Notes: generated from the sequence alone by a model not told the origin. Shown: positions 49,432 to 58,817, counted from the first letter of the stretch. The stretch: DNA of 64,000 bases from Agrilutibacter niabensis (GCF_042657165.1 NZ_JBHSNJ010000012.1:682001-746000); one strand, 5' to 3'. Numbers and translations: made by a program.

Positions 49432-51176
49432 GCGAACCCGGCTCGCGGTGGCAGATCTACCGCCGGCTGATCGGGTTCGCGCGTTCCTACCGCGGCCTGC
49501 TCGGGCTGGCCTTCATCGGCATGGTGATCGAGGCCGCCGCGGGCGGTGCGTTCACGAAGCTGATGGAACCGGTCGTCAACTCGACCTTCATCGAAAAGAA
49601 GAACAGCCTCAGCCTGGTGCTGCCGCTGGCGATCGTCGGCATCTTCGTCGTGCGCGGCATCGCGGGTTATGTCACCGACATGTGCATGGGACGGTCCGGT
49701 CGTGGCATCGCCCGCGACATGCGCGTGCGCGTGCTCGACAAATACCTGCGACTTCCGGGCGCGCGCTTCGATACCGAACCGGTGCCTTCGATGCTGGTGC
49801 GGCTGGGCTCGGACAGCGACCAGGTCGCGCAGGCCGCCATCGATGCCATGAAGGTCATGCTGCAGCAGTCGTTCCAGGTCATCGCCGCACTGGTGGTGAT
49901 GCTGTGGACCAGTTGGCAGGTGACGGTCGCGATCCTGCTGATGGCGCCGCCACTGGCCTGGATGATGGACAAGGTAGGGCGCCGCTATCGCCGCATCAGC
50001 CATCGCATCCAGGAAAGTGGCGGCAAGCTGATGCAGGTCGCGGACCAGGCGCTTTCCAACCAGCAGGAAGTAAAGGTTTATGGCGCCCAGGGCGTCGAAA
50101 TGCAGCGCTATACGGCGCAGGCCGACACCCACCTCAAGCTCAGCCTGAAGGTGGAGTCGACCCGCAGCATCTCGTCGGCCGTCGTGCAGCTGATGGGCTC
50201 GGTGGGCCTGGCCCTGCTGCTGTTCTTCGCGGGGCGCGAAGCGATGGCAGGCCGCCTCTCCGCCGGTGGCTTCGTGGCGCTGATGATGTCGATGATGGCG
50301 ATCATCCCGGCGTTGAAGCAGCTCACCAACGTCCAGGGCATGCTGCAGAAGGGCATCGCCTCGGCCGAGCGCCTGTTCAACGTGCTGGATGCCCCGGACG
50401 AGCCCGACACGGGTACGCGCACACTGTCGCGCGCGAAGGGCGTGATCGAATTCAACGAGGTCACCGCGCGCTATCCCGGCCAGGGCAAACCGGCGCTGGC
50501 CGACGTCAGCTTCGTCGCGCGCCCGGGCACCGTCACCGCCATCGTGGGACGTTCCGGCAGCGGCAAGTCCTCGCTGATCAAGTTGCTGCCCCGTTTCTAT
50601 GATCCGGAGAGCGGCAGCATCCTGCTCGACGGGCATCCGCTGCAGGAGTACCGCCTCAGCGACCTGCGCCGGCAGATCGCGCTGGTCGGGCAGCAGGTGA
50701 TGCTGTTCGACGGCACCGTGGCCGACAATGTCGCGTACGGGGAAATGCACGAAGCGGGCGCAGAGCGCCTGGACGATGCCGTGCGCGGCGCCAACGCGAC
50801 GGAGTTCGTCGAGCGCCTGTCCGATGGCCTGAAGACGCATATCGGCGCCAAGGGCAACAAGCTCTCCGGTGGCCAGCGGCAGCGCGTGGCGATCGCGCGC
50901 GCGATGCTTAAGGACGCGCCGATCCTGATCCTCGACGAAGCCACCGCCGCGCTCGATACCGAGTCGGAACGCCTCGTGCAGGACGCGCTCAACCGCCTCA
51001 TGCCCAACCGCACCACGCTGGTGATCGCGCACCGCCTGTCCACCATCGAGCATGCGGACCAGGTACTGGTGATGGACCAGGGCCGCATCGTCGAACGCGG
51101 CACGCACGCCGAGTTGCTGGCGCAGGACGGGCTGTACGCACACCTGCACCGACTTCAGTTCCGCGAGGGGGAGTAA
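49428..51176 (+). CDS. msbA: Lipid A export ABC transporter MsbA
   Basis: The 582-residue half-transporter has six membrane helices (about 20-330) and a nucleotide-binding domain with Walker A GRSGSGKSS, signature LSGGQRQRVAIARAML, Walker B ILILDEATAALD. It flips lipid A-core across the inner membrane. Directly followed by lpxK, as in E. coli, which confirms the call over a general multidrug exporter. The start is a GTG overlapping the exbD stop (GTGA). Confidence 0.95.
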   Translation: MSEPGSRWQIYRRLIGFARSYRGLLGLAFIGMVIEAAAGGAFTKLMEPVVNSTFIEKKNSLSLVLPLAIVGIFVVRGIAGYVTDMCMGRSGRGIARDMRVRVLDKYLRLPGARFDTEPVPSMLVRLGSDSDQVAQAAIDAMKVMLQQSFQVIAALVVMLWTSWQVTVAILLMAPPLAWMMDKVGRRYRRISHRIQESGGKLMQVADQALSNQQEVKVYGAQGVEMQRYTAQADTHLKLSLKVESTRSISSAVVQLMGSVGLALLLFFAGREAMAGRLSAGGFVALMMSMMAIIPALKQLTNVQGMLQKGIASAERLFNVLDAPDEPDTGTRTLSRAKGVIEFNEVTARYPGQGKPALADVSFVARPGTVTAIVGRSGSGKSSLIKLLPRFYDPESGSILLDGHPLQEYRLSDLRRQIALVGQQVMLFDGTVADNVAYGEMHEAGAERLDDAVRGANATEFVERLSDGLKTHIGAKGNKLSGGQRQRVAIARAMLKDAPILILDEATAALDTESERLVQDALNRLMPNRTTLVIAHRLSTIEHADQVLVMDQGRIVERGTHAELLAQDGLYAHLHRLQFREGE

Positions 51177-51178
51177 GC

Positions 51179-52192
51179 GTGCCGAGCGGACAACGCCCCG
51201 CGTACTGGTATGACGAAACCCGCGTGCCGTTGCTCATGCGCCTGCTGTCCGCGGTGTATGCGGGCGTCACGGGCGTTCGCAGCTGGCTGTACGAGAAGGG
51301 CGTCCTGCGCAGCCGCCATTGCGACGTCCCCGTCATCGTGGTGGGCAACATCAGCGTCGGCGGCACCGGCAAGACGCCGCTGACCATCGCGCTGGTGCAG
51401 CGCCTGCAGGCGGAAGGTTTCGCCCCGGGCGTCGCCAGCCGGGGGTATGGTCGCGAGGAGCCATCGCAGCCGCGCTGGGTGGATCGCGAAAGCAACCCGG
51501 CCAAGGTCGGCGACGAGCCCGCGCTCATCGCGCACCACACCGGGGCCAGGCTGCGCGTCGACCGCGATCGGGCGGCCGCGGCCAAGACGCTGGTGAAGGC
51601 CGGTTGCAATGTCGTCGTATGCGATGACGGGCTGCAGCACTACCGGTTGGCGCGCGATATCGAGATCGAGGTCATCGACGGCCGTTGCCGCTATGGCAAT
51701 GCCCTCCGCCTTCCCGCGGGCCCGTTGCGCGAGCCCGTGGAGCGCGCGCAACGTTGCGACTTCCGTGTGGTGAACCTCGGCGGCAACGGATCGCCGGGTA
51801 GTGCCGGCGCCGGTTTCGGCGAGTGGCCCATGCGGCTGCTTGCCGAGCAGGCGCTGCCCATTACCGGCGGCCGCCCGCGGCTGTTGTCGTCATTCGCCGG
51901 GCAGCGCGTGCACGCCGTGGCGGGCATCGGCGACCCCGAGCGCTTTTTCACCATGCTGCGCGGCTTTGGCATCGCCGTGGTTCCGCACGCATTCTCCGAT
52001 CACCACCACTACGGTGCCGCCGACTTCGAGTTCGGCAGCCGCCTGCCGGTGCTGATGACCGAAAAGGATGCCGTGAAGTGCGCCGACCTTGCCCGCGATG
52101 AGTACTTCAGCGTGCCCGTTCGCGCGGAATTGCCGGAGGCGTTCTGGGTCGCGTTGCTGGACAAGCTGCGCGCGACGAAGGGTGCGGCCTGA
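51179..52192 (+). CDS. lpxK: Tetraacyldisaccharide 4'-kinase LpxK
   Basis: This 337-residue enzyme adds the 4'-phosphate to lipid A precursor DS-1-P. It has the P-loop VGNISVGGTGKTPL (about 53-66), SRGYGR, VGDEPALIA, DDGLQHYRL and PAGPLREP, all LpxK marks, and the N-terminal membrane-associating helix. The start is a GTG 2 nt after the msbA stop. It ends near kdsB in a 65-nt gap. Confidence 0.95.
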   Translation: MPSGQRPAYWYDETRVPLLMRLLSAVYAGVTGVRSWLYEKGVLRSRHCDVPVIVVGNISVGGTGKTPLTIALVQRLQAEGFAPGVASRGYGREEPSQPRWVDRESNPAKVGDEPALIAHHTGARLRVDRDRAAAAKTLVKAGCNVVVCDDGLQHYRLARDIEIEVIDGRCRYGNALRLPAGPLREPVERAQRCDFRVVNLGGNGSPGSAGAGFGEWPMRLLAEQALPITGGRPRLLSSFAGQRVHAVAGIGDPERFFTMLRGFGIAVVPHAFSDHHHYGAADFEFGSRLPVLMTEKDAVKCADLARDEYFSVPVRAELPEAFWVALLDKLRATKGAA

Positions 52193-52257
52193 CCGACACC
52201 CACCCGAGAACAACGCAGAGACAACGGCAATAGCTGCAGCAACAACGGAACCCAGGC

Positions 52258-53025
52258 ATGAACTCCGATTTCGTAGTCGCCATCCCCGCCCGATACGCGG
52301 CATCGCGCCTGCCCGGAAAGCCGCTGCGCCTGCTCGCGGGCGAGCCGCTGGTGCTGCACGTGGCCCGGCGCGCGCTCGCTGCCGGTGCGCGCGAAGTATG
52401 GGTGGCCGCCGACGACCAGCGCATCGCCGATGCGCTGACCGGAAGCGGCGTGCGGGTGGCCATGACTTCCACCGTGCATCCCTCCGGCACCGATCGCCTT
52501 GCCGAATGTGCCCGCATCGCCGGATGGAGCGACGACACCATCGTCGTGAACCTGCAGGGCGATGAACCGTTCGCACCCGCCGAGGGGATCAGTGCAGTCG
52601 CCGAACTGCTGCGCGGCAGCGGTGCCGAGATGGCCACGCTGGCCGCGCCCGTGACCGACGTAGAAACCCTGTTCGATCCCAACGCGGTGAAGCTGGTGCA
52701 GGCCGGTAATGGGGATGCGCTGTATTTCAGCCGCGCCCCGCTGCCGTGGCCGCGCGACGCCTTCGCGCAGGACCGCACGCGACTGCCTGGCGGCGGGCAC
52801 TGGCTGCGCCATATCGGCATCTATGCCTACCGTGCCGGCTTCCTGCAGCGTTTCGCCGCGATGCCGCCGGGTCGACTGGAACAGGTCGAATCGCTTGAAC
52901 AGCTGCGCGTGCTCGAAGCCGGCTTCCGGATCGCCGTGACAACCACGCCAGCGCCGTTTCCGCCAGGCGTCGATACACCGGAAGATCTGGCCCGGGCTGA
53001 AGCCCGCATTGCCGGCCATGCCTGA
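52258..53025 (+). CDS. kdsB: 3-deoxy-manno-octulosonate cytidylyltransferase KdsB
   Basis: The 255-residue enzyme activates Kdo to CMP-Kdo for lipid A-core synthesis. Motifs: IPARYAASRLPGKPL (pyrophosphorylase N-terminus), VAADDQRIADAL, TSGTDR-like HPSGTDRLAE, NLQGDEPF and HIGIYAYR. Length is standard. It follows lpxK in the usual order. Its stop overlaps the next ATG region by 8 bp. Confidence 0.96.
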   Translation: MNSDFVVAIPARYAASRLPGKPLRLLAGEPLVLHVARRALAAGAREVWVAADDQRIADALTGSGVRVAMTSTVHPSGTDRLAECARIAGWSDDTIVVNLQGDEPFAPAEGISAVAELLRGSGAEMATLAAPVTDVETLFDPNAVKLVQAGNGDALYFSRAPLPWPRDAFAQDRTRLPGGGHWLRHIGIYAYRAGFLQRFAAMPPGRLEQVESLEQLRVLEAGFRIAVTTTPAPFPPGVDTPEDLARAEARIAGHA

Positions 53026-53533
53026 GTCGACGCCGCGAGCGCCGGTACGTGTGCTAATCGTGTGCCTCGGCAACATCTGCCGTTCGCCCATGGCCGAAGG
53101 CGTGTTGCGGGCGCGCATCCAAGGCTCGGCCTTGGCAGGAAGAGTGATGGTGGATTCGGCAGGCACCGGTGCCTGGCACATCGGCCAGCCCCCGGATCCG
53201 CGCGCGATCGCAACCGCTGCGCACCACGGCGTCGACATTTCCGACCTGCGCGGGCGGCAGCTTGCGCGCGACGACTTCATGCGCCACGACTGGCTGCTCT
53301 GCGCGGATCGCGACAACCTGCGCGATGTCCTCGCCCATGCCCCAGCGGATGCGCATTCACGCTGCGCGCTGCTGCTCGAGTGGGCCGGATTAGCGCCGGA
53401 GGAGGTCGAGGTTCCCGATCCGTACAGCGGAATCGCGGCCGACTTCGAGGACGTATGGGCGCTGCTCGATCGTGCCGCGGAAGGCGTCGTCGCGCGCCTG
53501 GAAATCGCCCTGCGCACCCGCAGCGGCGCTTGA
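53018..53533 (+). CDS. Low-molecular-weight protein tyrosine phosphatase
   Basis: This 171-residue protein has the LMW-PTP P-loop C16-LGNIC-R22-S near the N-terminus and the acid loop VPDPYSG near residue 130. It hydrolyses phosphotyrosine; in bacteria of this kind (Wzb, EpsP) the partner is a tyrosine kinase of polysaccharide export. A Wzc/GumC-type gene is at the end of the window, but not adjacent. The ATG at 53018 overlaps the kdsB end by 8 bp and is preferred over a TTG three codons upstream. Confidence 0.9.
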   Translation: MPESTPRAPVRVLIVCLGNICRSPMAEGVLRARIQGSALAGRVMVDSAGTGAWHIGQPPDPRAIATAAHHGVDISDLRGRQLARDDFMRHDWLLCADRDNLRDVLAHAPADAHSRCALLLEWAGLAPEEVEVPDPYSGIAADFEDVWALLDRAAEGVVARLEIALRTRSGA

Positions 53534-53540
53534 GCTATCG

Positions 53541-53546
53541 CATAAT
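53541..53546 (+). promoter_or_regulatory. -10-like element before uvrC
   Basis: CATAAT sits 8 nt after the phosphatase stop and 22 nt before the first uvrC ATG, so a promoter for uvrC-pgsA may start here. No -35 match. Confidence 0.4.
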
Positions 53547-53567
53547 CGGCCCAACATCAGCGAGCCG

Positions 53568-55418
53568 ATGCCAAAAGATTCAATGACTTCCCACATGCCC
53601 GCCTTCGACGGCAAGGCCTTCGTCAAGGGCCTGAGCACGGCGCCGGGCGTGTATCGCATGATTGCCGCCGACGAAGCCGTGCTGTACGTCGGCAAGGCGA
53701 GCGCGTTGAAGAACCGCGTCGCCAGCTATTTCAACGCATCGCCGAAGTCGCCGCGCATCGCCACGATGCTCGCCCAGGTCGCGCGCATGGAAGTCACGGT
53801 CACGCGTACCGAGACCGAGGCGTTGCTGCTGGAGAACCAGCTGATCAAGTCGCTCAAGCCGCGCTACAACGTGCAGCTTCGCGACGACAAGAGTTATCCC
53901 TACGTCCTGCTGACGAACGAAGGTTGGCCGCGCATCGCCATGCATCGCGGCCCTCGCGCCGTGCCCGGTCGCTACTTCGGTCCGTACGCCAGCGTGGGTG
54001 CGGTGCGCGAGACGCTCAACCTGATGCACAAGCTGTTCCGCCTGCGCAGCTGCGAGGACAGCGTGTTCCGCAACCGTTCGCGCCCTTGCCTGCAGCACCA
54101 GATCGGGCGCTGCAGCGCGCCCTGCGTCGGGCTGGTGCCGGCGGATGAGTACGCGGAGAGCGTGCGCCGCGCCTGCCTGTTCCTCGATGGCCGCAGCGAC
54201 GAGCTGAGCAACGAGCTCGGCAAGGCGATGGAGGCGGCGAGCGCGCGGCTCGACTTCGAGGAAGCCGCGCGCCTGCGCGACCTGGTGCAATCCATCCGAG
54301 GCATGCAGGCGCGGCAGTACGTCGATGGCCGTGCGGCCGAGCTCGACGTTCTCGCGGTGGCGATGCAGGAGGCCGCGGCCTGCGTGCTGCTGCTGGCTTT
54401 CCGCGACGGTCGCAACCTCGGGACGCGCGCGTTCTTTCCCAAGACCGGCGGCAGCACCGACGCCGCCGAGGTGCTCGCGGCCTTCGTGTCGCAGTACTAC
54501 GCCGAACAGGCGCCGCCGCGCGAAATCGTGCTCGACCGCGACATCCCCGACCGCGAGCTGATCGAGCAGGCGCTGTCGCTGACCGGCGACCGCAAGGTCC
54601 AGATCAAGGCCAGCGTGCGTGGCGAACGCGCCGGCTACGTCGACCTTGCACGGCGCAATGCCGAGCTGTCGCTGGCCAGTGAGCGAACCAGCCACGTCGC
54701 GCAGCGCGCACGCGCGGAAGGGTTGCGCGACCTGCTCGGTCTCGCCGCCTTGCCGGCCCGCATCGAATGCTTCGACATCAGCCACACGATGGGCGAAGCG
54801 ACGGTGGCTTCCTGCGTCGTCTTCGACAGCGAAGGGCCCGTGCGCGGCCAGTACCGCCGCTACAACATCACGGGCATCGAACCCGGCGATGACTACGCCG
54901 CCATGCACCAGGCGATCGAACGCCGCTTCCGCCGCGCCGTGGAAGAGCAGGGCGTGATGCCCGACGTGCTCCTGATCGACGGCGGAGCGGGGCAGGTGGC
55001 GCAGGCGCGCGCGGCGCTGGACGACCTGGGGGTCGAGGGCGTGGCGCTGGTCGGGGTCGCCAAGGGGCCGGCGCGACGACCTGGCGACGAGGAGCTGCTG
55101 TTGCCGGACGGCCGCATCGTGCATCCGGGCGCGGAATCGCCGGCCTTGCAGCTGGTCCAGCAGGTTCGCGACGAGGCCCACCGGTTCGCCATCACCGGCC
55201 ATCGCGGCCGCCGCCAGAAGGCGCGCAGCACCAGCCGGCTCGAGGACATCCCGGGCATCGGGCCGCGCCGTCGTGCGGCGTTGCTGCGCCACTTCGGCGG
55301 CCTGGGCGGGCTCAAGGCCGCCGGGGTCGAGGAAATCGCACGGGTCGAGGGCGTGAATGCGGCGCTGGCCGCGCGCATTTATGCTTCCCTGCACGGACTG
55401 GAGACCCAAGGCGAATGA
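53568..55418 (+). CDS. uvrC: Excinuclease ABC subunit UvrC
   Basis: The 616-residue nuclease makes the 3' and 5' incisions in nucleotide excision repair. The GIY-YIG nuclease domain (about 18-100, PGVYRM ... VLYVGKA) contains the catalytic Tyr/Arg; a UVR motif region (DFEEAARLRDLVQSI, about 220), the RNase H-like C-terminal nuclease (ECFDISHTMG, DVLLIDGGAGQ) and helix-hairpin-helix tail (DIPGIGPRRRAALLRHFGG) follow. ATG options are 53568, 53583 and 53595; the first is used here. It overlaps pgsA by 4 bp. Confidence 0.95.
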   Translation: MPKDSMTSHMPAFDGKAFVKGLSTAPGVYRMIAADEAVLYVGKASALKNRVASYFNASPKSPRIATMLAQVARMEVTVTRTETEALLLENQLIKSLKPRYNVQLRDDKSYPYVLLTNEGWPRIAMHRGPRAVPGRYFGPYASVGAVRETLNLMHKLFRLRSCEDSVFRNRSRPCLQHQIGRCSAPCVGLVPADEYAESVRRACLFLDGRSDELSNELGKAMEAASARLDFEEAARLRDLVQSIRGMQARQYVDGRAAELDVLAVAMQEAAACVLLLAFRDGRNLGTRAFFPKTGGSTDAAEVLAAFVSQYYAEQAPPREIVLDRDIPDRELIEQALSLTGDRKVQIKASVRGERAGYVDLARRNAELSLASERTSHVAQRARAEGLRDLLGLAALPARIECFDISHTMGEATVASCVVFDSEGPVRGQYRRYNITGIEPGDDYAAMHQAIERRFRRAVEEQGVMPDVLLIDGGAGQVAQARAALDDLGVEGVALVGVAKGPARRPGDEELLLPDGRIVHPGAESPALQLVQQVRDEAHRFAITGHRGRRQKARSTSRLEDIPGIGPRRRAALLRHFGGLGGLKAAGVEEIARVEGVNAALAARIYASLHGLETQGE

Positions 55419-56008
55419 AGTTGACCGTTCCCACCATGCTGACCCTGCTGCGGATCCTGCTGATCCCGGTGCTGGTCCTGGTGTTCTACCTGCCCTTCAA
55501 GTGGACGAACTTCGCTGCGGCGTTCGTGTTCGTGCTGGCTTCGGTGACCGACTGGCTGGATGGCTGGATCGCGCGCGCCTACAACCAGTCGTCCGCGTTC
55601 GGCGCCTTCCTCGACCCGGTGGCGGACAAGCTGATGGTCGCGGTCGCGCTGCTGCTGATCGTGCAGAAACATCCGACGCCGTGGATGGCGCTGTGGGCCG
55701 CGGTGATCATCGGCCGCGAGATCGCCGTGTCCGCGCTGCGCGAATGGATGGCCGAACTGGGCCAGCGCGCGAAAGTGAAGGTCGCCTCCATCGGCAAGAT
55801 CAAGACCATCGTGCAGATGGTGGCGTTGACGTTCCTGCTCTATTTCGAACCGATCCAGCTATCCCTGTTGGGCCGGACCCTGGCCATCCCGGTATTCACC
55901 ATTGGTGACTGGATGCTGGCCGTTGCGGCGCTCCTGACCCTGTGGTCCGGGCTGGCCTATCTGCGCGCCGCATGGCCCGCCCTGCGCGAGGACGCCCGCA
56001 ATTCCTGA
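55415..56008 (+). CDS. pgsA: CDP-diacylglycerol--glycerol-3-phosphate 3-phosphatidyltransferase
   Basis: The 197-residue inner-membrane enzyme makes phosphatidylglycerophosphate. The CDP-alcohol motif is complete: D-WL-DG-WI-AR-x8-G-x3-D-x3-D (TDWLDGWIARAYNQSSAFGAFLDPVADK, about residues 47-74). Four to five further helices follow. It overlaps uvrC by 4 bp (ATGA) and is followed by the Gly, Cys and Leu tRNA genes, as in E. coli. It feeds the phosphatidylglycerol used by the cardiolipin synthase at 18.3-19.6 kb. Confidence 0.96.
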   Translation: MKLTVPTMLTLLRILLIPVLVLVFYLPFKWTNFAAAFVFVLASVTDWLDGWIARAYNQSSAFGAFLDPVADKLMVAVALLLIVQKHPTPWMALWAAVIIGREIAVSALREWMAELGQRAKVKVASIGKIKTIVQMVALTFLLYFEPIQLSLLGRTLAIPVFTIGDWMLAVAALLTLWSGLAYLRAAWPALREDARNS

Positions 56009-56059
56009 AGGGCGCCGTGCCGGCAGACCCCGATTGCGTCACGAAATCGCTTCGGGGTG

Positions 56060-56087
56060 TTGACACTTTCTTCTCCATGCCTAAAAT
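56060..56087 (+). promoter_or_regulatory. Promoter of tRNA-Gly gene
   Basis: TTGACA (56060-56065), 16-bp spacer, TAAAAT (56082-56087): a near-consensus sigma-70 promoter about 12 nt before the tRNA 5' end. It is the clearest promoter in the window. Confidence 0.88.
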
Positions 56088-56099
56088 GGCGATTCCTCT

Positions 56100-56175
<76 letters not shown>

Positions 56176-56182
56176 GTTTCTT

Positions 56183-56215
56183 ACGAAGCCCCGTACGCGG
56201 GGCTTCGTTTTTTTT
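56183..56215 (+). terminator. Rho-independent terminator after tRNA-Gly
   Basis: An 11-bp perfect stem (56183-56193 with 56198-56208, TACG loop) followed by eight T. It lies between tRNA-Gly and tRNA-Cys. Confidence 0.92.
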
Positions 56216-56306
56216 GGGTTCCACGGCGCTGCGGGTTTCGCGAAACACCTGCGGTGTGACAGAATCCGAAGCGTTGCTTCACCGCATCGTTTTCAACGCG
56301 TCATCC

Positions 56307-56380
56307 GGCCGGGTGGCAGAGTGGTTATGCAGCGGACTGCAAATCCGCGTACGCCGGTTCAATTCCGACCTCGGCCTCCA
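56307..56380 (+). tRNA. cysT: tRNA-Cys (GCA)
   Basis: A 74-nt tRNA: acceptor GGCCGGG with CTCGGCC (one G-U pair), anticodon stem GCGGA/TCCGC with loop CTGCAAA (anticodon GCA), T-arm GTTCAATTC and encoded TCCA. A terminator follows. Confidence 0.96.
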
Positions 56381-56416
56381 GTACGACCCGATCTCGACAG
56401 TGACGTCAACATCGGC

Positions 56417-56447
56417 AAAAAAGCCTGGCGTATGCCAGGCTTTTTTG
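56417..56447 (+). terminator. Rho-independent terminator after tRNA-Cys
   Basis: A 13-bp stem including A/T arms (56417-56429 with 56434-56446, GTAT loop) ending in a T-run. It lies between tRNA-Cys and tRNA-Leu. Confidence 0.9.
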
Positions 56448-56472
56448 TGCAGGTAAGCTAGGCCGCGCCCAC

Positions 56473-56559
56473 GCCTGGGTGGCGAAACCGGTATACGCAG
56501 CGGACTTAAAATCCGCCGGGGGCGACCCCATGCGGGTTCGAGTCCCGCCCCAGGCACCA
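56473..56559 (+). tRNA. leuZ: tRNA-Leu (UAA)
   Basis: An 87-nt class II tRNA: acceptor GCCTGGG with CCCAGGC, anticodon stem GCGGA/TCCGC with loop CTTAAAA (anticodon TAA), a long variable arm (GGGGGCGACCCC region) and encoded CCA. It ends 5 nt before the stop of the opposite-strand PEP-mutase-like gene. Confidence 0.96.
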
Positions 56560-56564
56560 TTGCT

Positions 56565-57383
56565 TCAAGGCTGCGCGCCCTTGGCGAACAGGGCATTGAG
56601 TTCCGGATACGGCATGGCGTCTGCCGACAACGGCGCGGACAGGCCGTCGCGCAGAAAATCCCGGGCCAGCACGGCGACCCGGCGGTAGACCGATTCGGCG
56701 ATATCCGAGCCCGCGCTCAGGCGGCGCACGCCCCAGGTCTGCAGTTCGGGGGCGCCCGGCAGGCTCGCGCGCGCCAGCACATTCAACGGCAGTGAAGTGC
56801 CGGCTGCGACGGCGGCAATGTCGGCACGGTCGGAGATGCCGGGAACGAATAGTCCGTCGGCTCCGGCTGCGCTGTACAAGCTGGCGCGCTCCAGGGTTTT
56901 CTCCACGCGCTCGGCAGCCGGCGCCAGTCCGCGCAGGTACACATCGGTACGCGCGTTGATGAACACGTCGGTGCCTCCCTGGGCGCAGGCCCGCTTGATC
57001 GCCTCGATCTTTGCGCACAGCTGCGCGGGCAATGCACCCCCGTCCTCGAGGTTGATGCCGGCGACGCCCATGCCGGCCAGGCGCGCCGCCAGTTCGGCGA
57101 CAGCCTTGGGATCGTCGGAATAACCGCCCTCGATATCCGCCGTCAGCGGCACGCGGATCGCATCGAGGATGCCCGATACGGTGGAGAGCAGGCGCGGTAC
57201 CGGAAGCAGGTCGCCGTCGGCGTAACCGTTCGACCAGGCGACGCCCGCACTGGTGGTGGCGATCGCCTTCGCGCCGAGGCTTTCGATCAGGCGCGCGGTG
57301 CCTGCATCCCAGGCGTTGGCAAGCACGAGGATGCCTTCCTGGTGCAGTTGGCGGAATGCGGCGGGATGCTGGCTGTGGTCCAT
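56565..57383 (-). CDS. Isocitrate lyase / PEP mutase family protein
   Basis: The 272-residue TIM-barrel protein has LVLANAWDAGTARLIESLGAKAIATTSAG (N-terminal), PLTADIEGGY, GINLEDG and INARTDVYLRG, the marks of the phosphonomutase / carboxyvinyl-carboxyphosphonate mutase subfamily. These C-C or P-C bond lyases act on 2-methylisocitrate, oxaloacetate or phosphonates. The KKCGH-type active-site Cys of isocitrate lyase is absent; instead the ADIEGGY loop is present, so I leave the substrate open. It is convergent with tRNA-Leu. Confidence 0.85.
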   Translation of the reverse strand: MDHSQHPAAFRQLHQEGILVLANAWDAGTARLIESLGAKAIATTSAGVAWSNGYADGDLLPVPRLLSTVSGILDAIRVPLTADIEGGYSDDPKAVAELAARLAGMGVAGINLEDGGALPAQLCAKIEAIKRACAQGGTDVFINARTDVYLRGLAPAAERVEKTLERASLYSAAGADGLFVPGISDRADIAAVAAGTSLPLNVLARASLPGAPELQTWGVRRLSAGSDIAESVYRRVAVLARDFLRDGLSAPLSADAMPYPELNALFAKGAQP

Positions 57384-57536
57384 GAAGGTGTGGCTCCGGC
57401 GGGGGTTGATGCATGCTGCCACGAGTCCGGAAGATGGACACGCCATTTTCGGACGTGCATCTCCTTTGCCACTTTCGCCCGTGCCCACCCTGGAATCGCC
57501 CGTAACGTGGCCATGCCGGGCCTGGAGCAGGGACGA

Positions 57537-58817
57537 ATGCAGGATCCTCGGAATGCACGCATCGCCGTCATCGGACTGGGCTACGTCGGGCTGCCGCTGG
57601 CGATCGAATTCGGCAAGCGCCACGCCACTGTCGGCTTTGACATCGACCCACGGCGGATCGCCAGCCTCCGCGAGGGCAGGGACGGCAACCACGAAAGCAG
57701 TGCCGAGGAGATTTCCGCCGCGTCGCGGTTGCGCTTCAGTGCGGACGTGCACGACCTGCGCGAATGCAATGTCTACGTCGTCACCGTGCCGACGCCCATC
57801 GACGAGCACAAGCGCCCCGATTTCAAGCCGTTGATCGATGCGAGCCGTGCCATCGGCAGTGTTCTCGAAAAGGGCGATGTCGTGATCTACGAATCCACCG
57901 TGTATCCGGGCGCGACCGAGGAAATCTGCGTGCCGCAACTGGAGGCGGCATCGGGGCAGCGCTTCAACGTGGATTTCTTCGTCGGCTACAGCCCCGAACG
58001 CATCAACCCCGGTGACCGCCAGCGTCGCCTCGTCGATATTCCCAAGGTGACTTCCGGTTCGACGCCGGAAGCCGCCGATTTCGTCGATGCCCTCTATCGC
58101 GGCATCATCACCGCCGGCACGCACAAGGCGTCGAGCCTGCGCGTGGCCGAAGCGGCAAAAGTGATCGAGAACACCCAGCGTGACGCCAACATCGCACTGG
58201 TCAACGAATTCGCGCTGATCTTCCAGAAGCTGGGCATCGACACGACCGAAGTGCTGGAAGCGGCGGGCTCGAAGTGGAACTTCCTGCCGTTCCGCCCCGG
58301 CCTGGTCGGCGGCCACTGCATCGGCGTGGATCCCTACTACCTGATCCAGAAGGCGCAGGCGGCGGGCTATTACCCGGACATCCTGCTGGCATGCCGCCGC
58401 ATCAACGATGCCATGGGCGAGCACGTCGCCAATGAAGTCATCAAGCTGATGATCCAGCGCGACATCGCGGTCGCGGGATCGCGCATTTTGATCCTCGGGC
58501 TCGCCTTCAAGGAGAATTGCCCGGACCTGCGCAACACGCGCGTGGTCGAACTCGCGCAGCGTTTCCGCGAGTACCGCGCGCAGGTGGACATCCATGATCC
58601 GTGGGTGGATCCCACCGTCGCAAAACACGAATACGGCGTCGACGTGCTGACCTCGGAGCCGCGGGCCGGCCGTTACGATGCGATCGTGCTCGCGGTCGCG
58701 CACGACCAGTACCGCCAACTGGGTGCGGACGGTGCACGCCGGTACGGCCGCGACAATGCGTTGCTTTACGACATCAAGAGCCTGTACCCGATCGATGGTG
58801 TCGATGCCAGGCTGTAG
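57537..58817 (+). CDS. tviB: UDP-N-acetylhexosamine C-6 dehydrogenase (TviB/WbpO type)
   Basis: This 426-residue NAD enzyme oxidises UDP-GlcNAc or UDP-GalNAc to the uronic acid. The nucleotide fold IAVIGLGYVGLPLAIEFGK begins near residue 9; VTVPTPID, ESTVYPGATEE, SPERINPGD, AEAAKVIENTQRD and the catalytic Cys in GGHCIGVDPYY are clear. The match to WbpO-type enzymes is close, which suggests N-acetylated uronic acids in the surface polysaccharide. The ATG at 57537 is preferred over ATG 57513. It leads the glutamate-synthase-like gene by 37 nt. Confidence 0.92.
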   Translation: MQDPRNARIAVIGLGYVGLPLAIEFGKRHATVGFDIDPRRIASLREGRDGNHESSAEEISAASRLRFSADVHDLRECNVYVVTVPTPIDEHKRPDFKPLIDASRAIGSVLEKGDVVIYESTVYPGATEEICVPQLEAASGQRFNVDFFVGYSPERINPGDRQRRLVDIPKVTSGSTPEAADFVDALYRGIITAGTHKASSLRVAEAAKVIENTQRDANIALVNEFALIFQKLGIDTTEVLEAAGSKWNFLPFRPGLVGGHCIGVDPYYLIQKAQAAGYYPDILLACRRINDAMGEHVANEVIKLMIQRDIAVAGSRILILGLAFKENCPDLRNTRVVELAQRFREYRAQVDIHDPWVDPTVAKHEYGVDVLTSEPRAGRYDAIVLAVAHDQYRQLGADGARRYGRDNALLYDIKSLYPIDGVDARL

